Shown piece by piece: positions 7,801 through 16,870 of a stretch of 34,480 nt of DNA. The notes beneath the pieces are model-generated. The model did no database searches, was not told the origin of the DNA, and saw only the letters and a program-made list of their open reading frames with translations. The first letter of the stretch is position 1, and each line of letters begins with the position of its first letter. The translations under genes and the position numbers were made by a program. The DNA comes from an uncultured Clostridia bacterium (GTDB lineage Bacteria > Bacillota > Clostridia > Christensenellales > UBA1242): positions 1-34,480 of the forward strand of contig CAKVHF010000007.1 of NCBI GenBank assembly GCA_934748015.1, given 5' to 3'.

Positions 7801-8465
7801 GCAGTCATCTTAAGTTCGTATATTGTTATGCCGTCTTCCTCGACTTTCTTGCCAGAATATGTAACCTTGTAGTCACTGCCCAAAACATCTCTAGACATAT
7901 CTACATTTAGGTTAGAAGCATAGTCAATATACTTAACCATGTCACTTAAGTAGTCCTTCTCCATATCCACGAAGTTAAGATAAGATCCCTTGCCAGTCTC
8001 CTCTGTCTTGTACTCGGTAAGCATCATGTTGTCACGATCCTTAGTGTAGTACTGATCACCTATCTTGAAGTAATTTCTGTTATTATCCATGGTCTGCTGT
8101 TCGCCATTGATCTCTTGTTCAATACGATTGCGTGTAGCAATCATCTCATTGTTGCCAGACTTGTAATAAGAGATAGTAACATCCTCATCTTGATCATTGA
8201 AGGTGCTCTTGCGTTGAATATGCAAGGTCACACCAGATGTAAGATCGAAGTCCTTAGGGATATACGACTTAACTTCTTCTTCCGTCATAGTCTTAGGTGT
8301 ATCGGATGGCTTGCTTCCGCCACCACTACCGCTTCCGCCTCCGCTACTACTACCACCGCCACTGCTTCCGCCACCTTTGTTGCCACCACATGCGGTTGTA
8401 ATAAACATTGCTGGGATAATCATGCAAATTGCAAGTATAAGGGAAAATATATTTTTCTTCTTCAC
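4830..8465 (-). CDS. Very large surface lipoprotein with InlB-like repeats
   Basis: The preferred GTG start gives 1211 residues. A lipoprotein signal peptide (KKKN, hydrophobic core, FITTAC) puts the lipidated Cys at residue 26. A low-complexity Gly/Ser linker (about 27-55) and a beta-rich domain (about 60-310) follow. InlB/Listeria-Bacteroides-type repeats span about 317-540; they end in FAKW and FYAKW and contain TFLGWF, AFVGFY and WIFKNW. The rest is a long, aromatic-rich extracellular region (Tyr/Trp/Asp) with recurring phrases such as PAGTTYRDYVLEPDHIKYYD and PAGYILRDYYFDPEY, which look like further degenerate repeats. An ATG at 8480 is in frame, but GGAGGG lies exactly 7 nt before the GTG at 8465, which decides the start. 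Expected role: surface adhesin or scaffold anchored in the membrane. It is monocistronic. Confidence 0.8.
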   Translation of the reverse strand: MKKKNIFSLILAICMIIPAMFITTACGGNKGGGSSGGGSSSGGGSGSGGGSKPSDTPKTMTEEEVKSYIPKDFDLTSGVTLHIQRKSTFNDQDEDVTISYYKSGNNEMIATRNRIEQEINGEQQTMDNNRNYFKIGDQYYTKDRDNMMLTEYKTEETGKGSYLNFVDMEKDYLSDMVKYIDYASNLNVDMSRDVLGSDYKVTYSGKKVEEDGITIYELKMTAIFVLSYPDKDWEPSSISDTFFAPTELKAYSVEADIILNADKTYNRMKLLVSRHKDYTPASLTDERYERTTIDFDYDYSVNFNNVIENLGDKPSQARVYLEGASVDGFKTVYKDGEIVSLPTPSAEGKTFLGWFYDSGYTIPVDGNKIRAVASNSSTTNQVFAKWSNDGLPTLVMNGGKFSTLSEDNFKQAQLVSDMASVVLEQNGKAFVGFYKDAGLTEMIDYTSSEPLSSDMTFYAKWIDLARVTINTPHFSYKTIDQMGKPGNKLFAPVVETEAGWIFKNWIDNNGVTYDEKTVKKIKFGEITSLTAVFEKGTIVRVHDIETVLTYVDTVNGNKDGKALDTYFIYGEDTKKSVKYRTPRYNEWLNENWDKSGNWEDQEDELAKQFPVNNDLIYTVTVPTGKYITNEWGGGGADIWQQLPKSVRDKYPSIDPIPGWTIPYMGFTVPLYYYGLSTNKPTVDNPWQRSNNVMAEGEPIDMWILVWPHEIVNFQIKVQGFDEPIRCLSYFDPNIEPVGGKYGIDDEVFFPSGWEETYNFPAGTTYRDYVLEPDHIKYYDYNWWEDRVIGTADDFQALKEAIIREKSWYDLEDGIPTLYVKLERYTTLTLHVGDQETKVYPSSSERIKYSDYIAIEDVNFDTRERTGLYPLPVKYYFDERLSVAVNTNGVPAGYILRDYYFDPEYTQVCNILDEMPNGVCTGENIHLYAKIEKDDAINFYIKDNSTYNDLSTATQSYQDSNDDYKIITNHENNQYFFVFSKQASSLNEIIDESTLHGDYYDVFKDRYLYILVQLGYVRIVDLMDKQAKYTFVTNTDATEPTGRAYTVVNNDPNVKIRDVIAGNVEFVDDIWSKYDEGVNKEHCYVYEFTNIEDGNLRFTYGDLMKIGKLYYEKFGLSIGTQRITLNMFLSEICTVELEYTTTTIWTTDSKHENPVYSTGVNRVYMDSYDLYYFNNEKKSLYYTLGINNLDVDVYPDQDFVFTIEPENNTNNN

Positions 8466-8504
8466 CTTAGTGCCCTCCATATCAATAAATTATCTTACAT
8501 CACT

Positions 8505-8510
8505 ATTATA
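8505..8510 (-). promoter_or_regulatory. Extended -10 promoter element of the giant lipoprotein gene
   Basis: On the minus strand TGATATAAT lies 40 bp upstream of the GTG start. There is no good -35, so it would depend on the extended -10. The surrounding 19 bases match the region at 18182-18200 with one difference. Confidence 0.5.
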
Positions 8511-8767
8511 TCACACATAACCTGTACAATAATAATGATTTTGTCTAACTTCTTTATTTTATATCTATATGCACTAACACCACTTTCTTGTTTATATTTC
8601 ATTTTTCGGGGGAATTTTTTTTACAATTGCACACACATTAACTCTTCTTATTTGCCACTTTGTGTCGCTAGCCAACAACTACCATAATAAAATAATTGCA
8701 GTGTCGCAATTGCATACTTATTGTTTTTGCGACCATATGCTAAACTATACTCAATATAGGAGTTGTT

Positions 8768-9010
8768 ATGAAAGTAAGTGAAGCAATCGCAATAAGAATA
8801 AAAGAAGTGTTGAAAGAAAAAAACATAACCCAATACAGACTGGAAAAGAACGCTTGTATTCCTCATTCAACTATGATGGATATAATGGGTGCAAGAAGAG
8901 ATAGTTGCAATGTAAAAACTCTTGTGCTATTGATCCGAACACTAGGGATAACTGTTGCTGAATTTTTTGATAACCCAATATTTGAAAGTAGCGACCTAGA
9001 AATAGACTAG
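8768..9010 (+). CDS. Small XRE-family HTH regulator
   Basis: The 80-residue protein is essentially one Cro/C1-type helix-turn-helix domain. KVSEAIAIRIKEVLKEKNITQYRLEKNACIPHSTMMDIM contains the HTH at about residues 22-42, followed by VKTLVLLIRTLGITVAEFF, the typical closing helices. AGGAG lies 5 nt before the ATG. It is transcribed divergently from the giant lipoprotein gene and could regulate it or itself; this is inference. Similar orphan regulators are common in Clostridia. A bidirectional terminator follows. Confidence 0.85.
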   Translation: MKVSEAIAIRIKEVLKEKNITQYRLEKNACIPHSTMMDIMGARRDSCNVKTLVLLIRTLGITVAEFFDNPIFESSDLEID

Positions 9011-9084
9011 CATGTACAATAAAAAACAAATAGTTTTTCTTAACCAATTATTACAAACCACAAAGTTTATTATTAACACCAAGA

Positions 9085-9136
9085 AAAATAAAGATCTATA
9101 TAGGGCAGTTCCCAAATACAGATCTTTTTATTTTGT
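9085..9136. terminator. Bidirectional terminator between converging genes
   Basis: AAATAAAGATCT pairs with AGATCTTTTTATTT around a loop of about 20 nt. It serves the XRE gene on the plus strand and the lipoprotein gene ending at 9197 on the minus strand. Confidence 0.75.
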
Positions 9137-9196
9137 CGAATATATAATTTATTAAATTGTAATTTGTAGTTATCACTAACTACTATTTAAGATAGA

Positions 9197-11683
9197 TTAC
9201 TGTCTATCATACATCTCGAACATAGTACCAAATCCGTTGGATAGATACAAGTTCAAATAATCACCAGAGTATACATCTAGGTGCTCTCTAGCCTCATCCT
9301 CTGTTCCTGGAATAATACTATTGTAACCAGTAGAAGAATTTTCAAAACGATATTGCTCACCACTAGCTATCATATTAGTCAAATTAGTAAATGCAGCATT
9401 ACCATTGTATTTGCCAGGGATTGACTGACTTGCAGATAATGCAGTGTTCTCAAACCAGTTAATACTTCTATCCCAACCATAAGTAACGGTTGTATCCTTA
9501 GTCTGACCATTCAATCCATAATACTTGTCATATTCTGTCTTGTCATCAAACATACGGCAATAACCTCTAGTAATTCCACCACCTGTAGGAAGACCTTTGT
9601 CACCCCACTTGTAGATAAGAACCATGTTTAAGAATTTAACACCATCTTTAGTTACGACATTAGTCTTGGTTGCACCTACTGAACCAAATAGAGTATCAGG
9701 AGTAATAAATGATTGAACCAATGCAGTGATTGGGTTGACCTCAGCAGTTGGATCTGTAAATGTAGCAAACCAACCTTCTTGACCAGTTACCAATGATTGA
9801 TAATCGCAGTTAACTACATCAATGTAAGCTGGAGTACCATAAGCCCACATAGTTTTTTCACTAGAAGTTACATCACCCTCATGTTTGATATACCCATGCG
9901 AAACATGATCTGCAATTATTACTGGACCACCTGCATCGTGCATGATGTTATTTTCCATATACGCATTGCCACCCCAGATATAGAAATGGCTGTTATAAGA
10001 GTTGTAACCCTTGTTGTTAGTATAAGTAAATTTTGCATTCTTAGTTTTGCAATTAGTTACACCCAGTTGAGCAAGTTGCTGTTGAACGAATGCATCATTC
10101 CCTTCGTTGGCAATATATGCATTAAGAGTATTTAACTTAGTCTTAGTTTCCTCGTCAGCACCTGTTGGTACAGGAGTGAAGTTAAATCCAAATTCTGTAA
10201 ACCAAATAATATTGAAGTCCTTAGATATAGTGTTGTCTGCTGTAAAGTTAACAGAACGAGCCTTACATAGTATTACACCACCACTATTCTTAGGATCAGC
10301 ACTTCTTGGACCATTACCAATAAAGTTGATATCTTGCATGCTAGCCTGACCTTGTGAAGCGTGCAATCTTACATCTTTGTCATCTTCGTTATTATCATAA
10401 CTGCCATCACTATTCTTCAATGCACCATTTACTCTAAATAGTGTCTTGTGCATACAGATATAACTATTAGCACCTTCTGCATCATCAACATACCAGTTCT
10501 TCTTAACTCCACCAGACTCTCTATCATCTGATCCATATACAGCCTTGGTTAGTGCTTGTGCGTTGATATCAAAATAGTTACCATACATGTCAAATTTGTC
10601 ATCATCTGCTACATATCTGCAGTAAATGTATTCTTGGTTATCTTTCATAGAGCCAACTGCATGCTTCTCAGCATAAGTAGTTCCACCATGATTAAATTGT
10701 GACTTAAGTGCACCATTGCTGTCATACAACTCTGCCTCTGTCCAGAAGCTAGTTGCTGGGATATCTGCATCGGTGATGTTGATATCCCTCTGTAAAATAA
10801 GTGCGTTAGGACTAGCAACATCCATTAGCCCCCACTCTGTCTTCTTAGCAGTCCAATTGCCATTTTCATTAGCATTGTCATATAGTGACAATTGTTGTGC
10901 ATTGTACACATTGTAGCCATCAACAACATCGGTTACTAGACGAAGTTGTGTGTTGCTGATCATGTCTTCGTCATATTTTACACCATCCGCTAGTTTAGCA
11001 GTGATTTCGAACTTCTTGCCTACAGCAGCCTCAGTGAAGTCAACTGTTGTATTGGTAATACCCTCGATATATGTAGCGTATTTAACTGCAGTATCTTCGG
11101 TTTCTGTCAATAGTTCTTTCCAATCGTTAGCAGTTTCGTCCCAAATCTTAAATGTAAACACAATATCTGCATCAACATCTACTCTGGTATCTGTCTCGTC
11201 TAGCCCTTCAGTTCTGATACCTAGGTCTAGAGCATTGTCATCACCTGTCCTGTGGGTAATGCCTAACTTAGTGAACTCAGTGTTCTTATCAGCCTTGGCA
11301 GAACCCTTGTCCTTAAATGCATCGATTAGGTCACTACCAAAGTATGCAACTGTATCTGATGTACCTGGGGCAAGAATTGTGATGTTAACATCTATACTGA
11401 AATCTTTGTAAGTAATTGTTAATTTCTCAGTGCCTGCCTTGGATGTATCAATTGTACTAAATTCAAGTTCTGCACTCTTAACTTTCTTAGTTGTTTTATC
11501 CTCGTATGTAACAGTTACAACAACTTTAGAAGTATCTAGTTCTTGACCAACATAGATCTTGGTTCTCAATGTGTTGTCTTCCAACTCGATAGAAGCAATC
11601 TTCTTCTCGTCACAAGCAACAATCATGCATGCACACACGATACATAGCATTATTGAGGTTATAAATTTTGCTATTTTTTTCAT
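9197..11683 (-). CDS. Surface lipoprotein with Ig-like domain and beta-helix-like region
   Basis: The 828-residue precursor has a lipobox (MIVAC) with Cys24 as the lipidation site. Residues 30-105 form a bacterial Ig-like (Big_3-type) domain: YVGQELDTSKVVVTVTYEDKTTKKV ending in LTITYKDFSIDVNITI. A second beta domain follows to about residue 255. From about 300 onward short lines repeat patterns such as SMQDINFIGNG, SVNFTADNTI, NCKTKNAKFTYTNN, YMENNIMHDAGGPVI and HVSHGYIKHEG, typical of parallel beta-helix or pectate-lyase-like folds. No catalytic set can be assigned by eye. AAAGGAG lies 6 nt before the ATG. Likely a surface polysaccharide-binding or -modifying protein or adhesin; function unproven. 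Monocistronic. Confidence 0.75.
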   Translation of the reverse strand: MKKIAKFITSIMLCIVCACMIVACDEKKIASIELEDNTLRTKIYVGQELDTSKVVVTVTYEDKTTKKVKSAELEFSTIDTSKAGTEKLTITYKDFSIDVNITILAPGTSDTVAYFGSDLIDAFKDKGSAKADKNTEFTKLGITHRTGDDNALDLGIRTEGLDETDTRVDVDADIVFTFKIWDETANDWKELLTETEDTAVKYATYIEGITNTTVDFTEAAVGKKFEITAKLADGVKYDEDMISNTQLRLVTDVVDGYNVYNAQQLSLYDNANENGNWTAKKTEWGLMDVASPNALILQRDINITDADIPATSFWTEAELYDSNGALKSQFNHGGTTYAEKHAVGSMKDNQEYIYCRYVADDDKFDMYGNYFDINAQALTKAVYGSDDRESGGVKKNWYVDDAEGANSYICMHKTLFRVNGALKNSDGSYDNNEDDKDVRLHASQGQASMQDINFIGNGPRSADPKNSGGVILCKARSVNFTADNTISKDFNIIWFTEFGFNFTPVPTGADEETKTKLNTLNAYIANEGNDAFVQQQLAQLGVTNCKTKNAKFTYTNNKGYNSYNSHFYIWGGNAYMENNIMHDAGGPVIIADHVSHGYIKHEGDVTSSEKTMWAYGTPAYIDVVNCDYQSLVTGQEGWFATFTDPTAEVNPITALVQSFITPDTLFGSVGATKTNVVTKDGVKFLNMVLIYKWGDKGLPTGGGITRGYCRMFDDKTEYDKYYGLNGQTKDTTVTYGWDRSINWFENTALSASQSIPGKYNGNAAFTNLTNMIASGEQYRFENSSTGYNSIIPGTEDEAREHLDVYSGDYLNLYLSNGFGTMFEMYDRQ

Positions 11684-11892
11684 GTTTTTCTCCTTTATTA
11701 TTATTTATATACAGCCCACTATACCCTAATAGCAAAAATGGATAATAGTAAGCGATATACCAAGTAAAATTTTTTATTTTTATAACAATTTGAAGGCTAA
11801 ATTCTTCTAAATTGTTATCGGTTTATATTTTATAATTTTGTGTTAAAACGATTCTTTAGTTTAACTTATATGTCTAATTATTTGTTAACATG

Positions 11893-12345
11893 TTATCTAC
11901 ATATTATAGATAACTTAGTTGTTATATTCTGACCATCGGTGGAGATTATGCTTATATCCATAACCGCCTTGCCATAGAACATTAGTATTCCGGTATCTCT
12001 GCCGTTGCCGTCCTTAGCAAACTTAACATTCTTGTGTTCACCTGCTAGACGAAAACTCTTGTAGGTTGCATTATCTGGTAGTACCCTTATCTGCAATTGA
12101 TAGATCTTGTATTCAACCTCATCCTCATCCACACCTGTATGCAATTGATCATATTTGATAACAATTTCCTTGTTGTCATATCTATCTAATCTTACTGTTG
12201 CTTCGTCATCGGTTTCGTTAAAGCACTCTATGGATGTAACATTGATTACTTCATTGTATATCTTAACGCTTAGTCCAAAGAAGTTGATGACCACTATGCT
12301 GGCAATGTATATTATCATGATTATTATTAACGTTGATTTCTTCAT
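11893..12345 (-). CDS. Membrane-anchored Ig-like protein, third gene of the ABC operon
   Basis: The 150-residue protein has an uncleaved-looking N-terminal hydrophobic segment (residues 5-26), then an extracytoplasmic beta-rich domain. The stretch QLQIRVLPDNATYKSF, a DGNGRDTGILMFYGKA segment and a closing Thr-rich strand follow the layout of Big_2 bacterial Ig-like domains. The start lies 3 bp after the permease stop codon, with AAGGAG inside the end of the upstream gene. That indicates co-transcription and coupling. It may be an accessory or surface partner of the transporter. Its stop codon is embedded in a GTTATCTA/TAGATAAC hairpin (11892-11914) that lacks a U-tract. Confidence 0.7.
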   Translation of the reverse strand: MKKSTLIIIMIIYIASIVVINFFGLSVKIYNEVINVTSIECFNETDDEATVRLDRYDNKEIVIKYDQLHTGVDEDEVEYKIYQLQIRVLPDNATYKSFRLAGEHKNVKFAKDGNGRDTGILMFYGKAVMDISIISTDGQNITTKLSIICR

Positions 12346-12348
12346 AGT

Positions 12349-13992
12349 CTACTTCTCCTTATAATATACCTTGATCTTAGTTAGATAGAAATAGATCCTG
12401 AAGCCTAGGAATATTGCCGATACAATGCTGGCTTTGATCCAAAACGCCTTAGTACCCTCGCCCAAAATGAAGTATGCCATAAATGCAAATATGATAGACA
12501 ATGCAAAAGTATATATGGTCGACTTGATCTCGTTAGGGTTGTTGGTGTGAGTACCTGTTGTGGCATATTGTGCGTTCTGAGGGTTCATAATATCCAGTTC
12601 TGCACTCCACAGCAAGTGTCCTAGATACAAACATTCTACACTAACAAATAGTAGCGGAATACTAACTAGGCTATTGGCAAAGTTGCCATACACGATGCAG
12701 GTTGCAAGAATGGATATAGTCATAACAACTGCGTTAGGGACAAGTTTGGCAATAAGCGACTTGTAATATGGCTGAGGGTTGGTCTTCATAAGATAAGCAC
12801 TAGCACCCTCCTCACTATACACCTTAGCCATAGTTGTGCTACTGGACAATGCAAATAACATGATCATAAGGATATTGAATGTAATAGTCATAAATGTTCC
12901 TGACAATCTTGTGTCCATGGCACTAAATATCTTGTTAAGTAGCAATATCGCAATAGGCATGCCTACTGCTACTCCGAATAGTGAGTACATCTTGTCCGGT
13001 GTCCTTAGGTTAAGCAAAGTCTCCTTGTTAACTGCGGATAGGAATGTTCGCCTCTGGAAGTTGGTGTGTTTGCCTATTTCGATCACTCTCTTGTACTCAA
13101 ATGGGCTACTAGCGATCTTGAAGAATAGTGGTCTAACGATAAGATAGCATACGCCCAATAGCACTGCTACACTAGCAATCACTATGCCTAGGTATAGCCA
13201 TTGTGTTCCATCCAGCAGTGTCAATGACATGCCGTATCTTAGCCCAACCACCATCCTAAGCATCACAGCAAAAGGCAATGCCTTGGTTGCAAAACTGGTC
13301 ATAAAGTCCTGCACATCCCAGAATATTGTTCCCCAAGAGGCAACTATATCGAAATTGGCTGGAATAAGATTGATAAGAGATACAACTGCCCACACACCTA
13401 GTGCAATCAAAACAACAATTGTTGTGTATTGCAAGATCTTAAAATTGCGGAAGAAATTGCAAATATACATTGCTGGAATGGAAAGCAGTGCACCCACCAC
13501 TACTGGCACAGCGGTTAGCACCAATATTGCAACCACTAGCCATAGGTAGAAATAAATTGGGTAGCCATTGATAAGCCCAAAGGCAAAAAACAATGGCAAA
13601 TAAAAGTAAATATTACGAATTAGTTCGTACAAATAATACACAATCAACTTAGAAAAGAATATATTAACTCGGTTGGTTGGCATGGTCAGTAACAATTGGT
13701 TATCCTTGGCAAAGTACAACGACTTAACAAGCCCAATAGTACAACCCAGTATAGACAATGTCATCATAACGGTAAATATGATTAGCAAGAACTTGTCCGG
13801 AATACCCGCATTAAGATCCACAAACCTTAGCATGGATATAAGATAGAACGCTACATAGATGACCGCAGTGATAAGAGCAAACTTGATAAGAGCAAAGATT
13901 GTCTTGAACAGTGTCTGTTTCCAACTCTTGAAGAAACTGAAATCCAATTTATCTTTTAGTTGCATTGCGACCAAAGTTTTTAGATTATTCAT
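12349..13992 (-). CDS. ABC transporter permease (exporter type)
   Basis: The 547-residue integral membrane protein has about ten to twelve hydrophobic segments. An amphipathic N-terminus (AMQLKDKLDFSFFKSWKQTLFKTI) comes first, then helices near 38-55, 68-90, 112-135, 141-173 and 183-207, a large soluble loop at about 310-340, and further helices to the C-terminus. The segment FAKDNQLLLTMPTNRVNIFFSKL (about 93-115) resembles the conserved cytoplasmic loop of Clostridia-type ABC exporter permeases. The substrate is unknown. The gene overlaps the upstream ATPase gene by 8 bp (ATGAATAA), a classical translational-coupling arrangement, so the two should form one complex. Confidence 0.8.
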   Translation of the reverse strand: MNNLKTLVAMQLKDKLDFSFFKSWKQTLFKTIFALIKFALITAVIYVAFYLISMLRFVDLNAGIPDKFLLIIFTVMMTLSILGCTIGLVKSLYFAKDNQLLLTMPTNRVNIFFSKLIVYYLYELIRNIYFYLPLFFAFGLINGYPIYFYLWLVVAILVLTAVPVVVGALLSIPAMYICNFFRNFKILQYTTIVVLIALGVWAVVSLINLIPANFDIVASWGTIFWDVQDFMTSFATKALPFAVMLRMVVGLRYGMSLTLLDGTQWLYLGIVIASVAVLLGVCYLIVRPLFFKIASSPFEYKRVIEIGKHTNFQRRTFLSAVNKETLLNLRTPDKMYSLFGVAVGMPIAILLLNKIFSAMDTRLSGTFMTITFNILMIMLFALSSSTTMAKVYSEEGASAYLMKTNPQPYYKSLIAKLVPNAVVMTISILATCIVYGNFANSLVSIPLLFVSVECLYLGHLLWSAELDIMNPQNAQYATTGTHTNNPNEIKSTIYTFALSIIFAFMAYFILGEGTKAFWIKASIVSAIFLGFRIYFYLTKIKVYYKEK

Positions 13993-16345
13993 TCTTCTTG
14001 TCCTTTTTCTTTTCCTTTTTTATTTTTTCTGTCGTGTTTTTATCGGTTATATGTTTTTCTTTTCTCTCTAACTTTGCTTTTCGCTTGTCTTCTTTGACAG
14101 CCTTAGCGTGTTCCTTCTCTATCACATCATGCATCTTCTCGTCCACAACCTCGGCATCCACATCTTGCGAAATGGTTGTTAGGTAGAACTCTTCTAGTCC
14201 GCATGTTTCGTCTATCTCTTTTAGGGTCTTAACTGTTAGGATGTGACCTTTCTTGATGATTGCGATACGATCGCAGATTGTTTCCACGACATCTATCAAG
14301 TGGCTGGAAAAGAATACAATATTGCCTTCTTTGGCGTGTCTCTTCATACACTCTTTTACCTGATAGATACTATTAGGGTCTAGACCTGTCAACGGCTCGT
14401 CCAAGATCCACACCTTAGGGTTATGCACCAACGCTGACATGATTGTTATCTTCTGCTTCATGCCGTGGCTATATGTCTTGATAGGGCTGTCAAATGCGTT
14501 ACGCATCTCAAATAGATCTAGATATTTCTCAATCGACTTGTTTCTATCCTCGGTGCTAACACCCCACAAGTCTGCGATATAGTTGATATATTCTCTTCCG
14601 GTCAACTTCTCATATAGTGCGTAGTGATCTGGCACGAAGCCTATCATCTTCTTAGCCATAACCGACTCTCTGTCTACATCATATCCGCATACGCTGATCG
14701 AACCCGCTGTGATAGGTTGCACACCTACGATACTCTTGATGATAGTCGACTTACCTGCACCGTTGTGACCCAAGAAGCCGAACACTTCACCGCCGTTGAT
14801 CTTAAGATTGGCATCCTTGACCGCATATATTTTGCTAGTGCCGTATCTCTTGGAAAAGTCTTTCAATTCAATACTTATTTCTCTATTTTCGTCCATTTCA
14901 TATTTCCCCTTATTCTCCGCCTTGGATACCTGCAATGCAAGTATATCGGCATTGATCTTCTCATTGCGTGCCACCATATCCTTCCATGTATCCACAAAGG
15001 CATATCCGTTCTCGTACACGAACCACATTCCCAGTCCCAGTAGCACATATACTAGGAAGAACAGCACCTGGTACACTGGGTAGAACACGAATTTCAGATC
15101 CCCAATATTGAACTGAAGCACCACATCTCGCAAATTTTCTGCCCATTGTCCTAATTTGTCTGCTATAAAGTCACTGTTGATAAAGAAGTAGTCAACGCTA
15201 GCATCGTAGTTGGTGAACCATGCATTTAAGATCAACACCAGTGCAAAGTATCCGCCAAATGCAACCATTGACCATATAAATTGTTTTAGTTTTGGTCTGC
15301 CAAAAACTCTCAAAGCAACCAATAGCACTGGCATAAAGAATGCAATGTAGTGGTTGATATAGAACTTGACACAACCGGTAGCCATAATGTTCATGGTGTC
15401 GCTATAGTTAGGCATAGCCATTGCTAGGAACGCACCCAGAACATTGATAAAGTATGTAAAGTAGAATAACCTCTTCATTCTAAAGATGATACATAGTGGT
15501 GTGATATACATCGCTGTGTTGCATAGGTGAATAGGAAGTCCAGTTATGCTAACAAGTGATTGCGCTCTGTTGGTCACCAGATATGACACCAAGGTCACAA
15601 GGCTGACATATAACAATGCACATCGGCAAGTTTCGCTATCCTTCTTGCGTAGTACCATGTATATTGCTATAGGGATAAGGATCGAACCATACAATAGTAC
15701 ACGATGAGGAAGCGTAAACGACTTAATCTTAACAGTGATACTGCTTAGCCCAAATAGCCCTTGCAATGCATAGGCTGGGATAGCAAATAATATCACAGGG
15801 ATTATGTACCACAACACTCTCTTCTCGCCCTTGTCAATATGGAAATATCCATTGTCCACAAAAGCAGTAATTGCTATAAATAACATCAGTGCAACTTCTA
15901 TCGCCATAAGCATAGTCCTTACCTGGAATGTAGCAAAAGCCCCTACACCCACAATGCTCTTGGCAAGCATGAAGTATGCAACAAGATATATTATACTTAC
16001 TGGCAACACATAGTATCTGACTAGGATGTTGATCTTGCGTACACTGACACTAAAGAACGGATACATCATCGCCAGTATCAATGCACCATAGATAAGCCAA
16101 TTGAATATGATTGCAATTGCGTTGACAAATTTGCTATCAAATATATCGTTTGTAAGCTCCAGCGTCTTTTGGATCGCATCTTCTGCCCACATGTATCTGA
16201 CCGCAAATACTGCAATCAGCACACCTGCAATTATTTTTAGTAATAAGTCTATTTTCCCTTTCATCTTGCCCGTCTTGATAAGTGCATATATTGTAATTAG
16301 CACCCCTGCTATCAATGCAATCAGGCAATAATTTAAGATAATCAT
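13985..16345 (-). CDS. Fusion of YwaF-like multi-TM domain and ABC ATPase
   Basis: One uninterrupted 786-residue frame. Residues 1-465 hold about 13 membrane helices. The second half of these, with LPIHLCN near 275 and a later FYINHYIAFFMP segment, fits the YwaF/TIGR02206 family of integral membrane proteins. After a linker starts a complete ABC ATPase domain (about 490-710): Walker A GHNGAGKST at 526-534, signature SHGMK at about 626, Walker B WILDEP ending near 651, and an SSH switch near 678. A Lys/Glu-rich charged tail (about 730-786) ends the protein. GAGGAC precedes the ATG. The ATPase should energise the permease encoded immediately downstream. A YwaF-like module fused to the nucleotide-binding domain is unusual and suggests that sensing or an extra membrane path is built into the transporter. 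Confidence 0.85.
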   Translation of the reverse strand: MIILNYCLIALIAGVLITIYALIKTGKMKGKIDLLLKIIAGVLIAVFAVRYMWAEDAIQKTLELTNDIFDSKFVNAIAIIFNWLIYGALILAMMYPFFSVSVRKINILVRYYVLPVSIIYLVAYFMLAKSIVGVGAFATFQVRTMLMAIEVALMLFIAITAFVDNGYFHIDKGEKRVLWYIIPVILFAIPAYALQGLFGLSSITVKIKSFTLPHRVLLYGSILIPIAIYMVLRKKDSETCRCALLYVSLVTLVSYLVTNRAQSLVSITGLPIHLCNTAMYITPLCIIFRMKRLFYFTYFINVLGAFLAMAMPNYSDTMNIMATGCVKFYINHYIAFFMPVLLVALRVFGRPKLKQFIWSMVAFGGYFALVLILNAWFTNYDASVDYFFINSDFIADKLGQWAENLRDVVLQFNIGDLKFVFYPVYQVLFFLVYVLLGLGMWFVYENGYAFVDTWKDMVARNEKINADILALQVSKAENKGKYEMDENREISIELKDFSKRYGTSKIYAVKDANLKINGGEVFGFLGHNGAGKSTIIKSIVGVQPITAGSISVCGYDVDRESVMAKKMIGFVPDHYALYEKLTGREYINYIADLWGVSTEDRNKSIEKYLDLFEMRNAFDSPIKTYSHGMKQKITIMSALVHNPKVWILDEPLTGLDPNSIYQVKECMKRHAKEGNIVFFSSHLIDVVETICDRIAIIKKGHILTVKTLKEIDETCGLEEFYLTTISQDVDAEVVDEKMHDVIEKEHAKAVKEDKRKAKLERKEKHITDKNTTEKIKKEKKKDKKNE

Positions 16346-16870
16346 TTTTTTTGTCCTCTATATAGTAAAAATCATTTTTTTTGTTTCATAACATATTTTT
16401 TTGCTAAGCATATATCTGATATTTAAGTTTCCCCTCTGCCAAAGTTCACCATATATATAATTTCGCAAAAAAACCATGTCCCTTAACTATATTGTGCCAC
16501 AAAGCGATATCTATTATGTAATTGTATATATAATAATCTATTAGTATTAACCTATAATAAGATCGCCATATCTTAAGTGAGCCGACATTGGACTTAAACA
16601 AGTCGTTTTCTTCGGTTCATATTTATACACTGTGTCAACAAATATATTTTGTGCGTAACAAAAAAGCCTTCTTAAGCCCTCTAGACTAAAGAACAATAAT
16701 CCTATTGAAATTATATTTTCCTTTGTGAAAATAAATATATATAAGCAAAAAACTTTTGCCATTCCTTGTGCAAAAAAACAAGCCGTTTTACATTTGCTCC
16801 ACTAAGAAAATAATATTTCTTAAAATAAGGATATTGTGTCGAAAAAAGGCTTTGCAAAAAAATTAACAAA
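16346..16870. other. AT-rich intergenic region without a supported gene
   Basis: This 525-bp stretch separates two minus-strand genes. A 15-base word (AATCATTTTTTTTGT) is repeated at 16341 and 16371, duplicating the start region of the fusion gene. A nested palindrome (CCGA ... GACTT AAAC AAGTC ... TCGG) lies at about 16582-16616. A 71-codon frame at 16547-16762 (minus) has no clear ribosome site and is not accepted. Confidence 0.4.

Noticed and set aside
8115..8687. 190-codon plus-strand ORF opposite the lipoprotein N-terminus
   Set aside because: It is the antisense shadow of the Gly/Ser linker and signal peptide, giving Pro/Ala/Thr runs.
16547..16762. 71-codon minus-strand ORF
   Set aside because: No ribosome site, unusual composition, and it lies over short inverted repeats; it may be a non-coding repeat.
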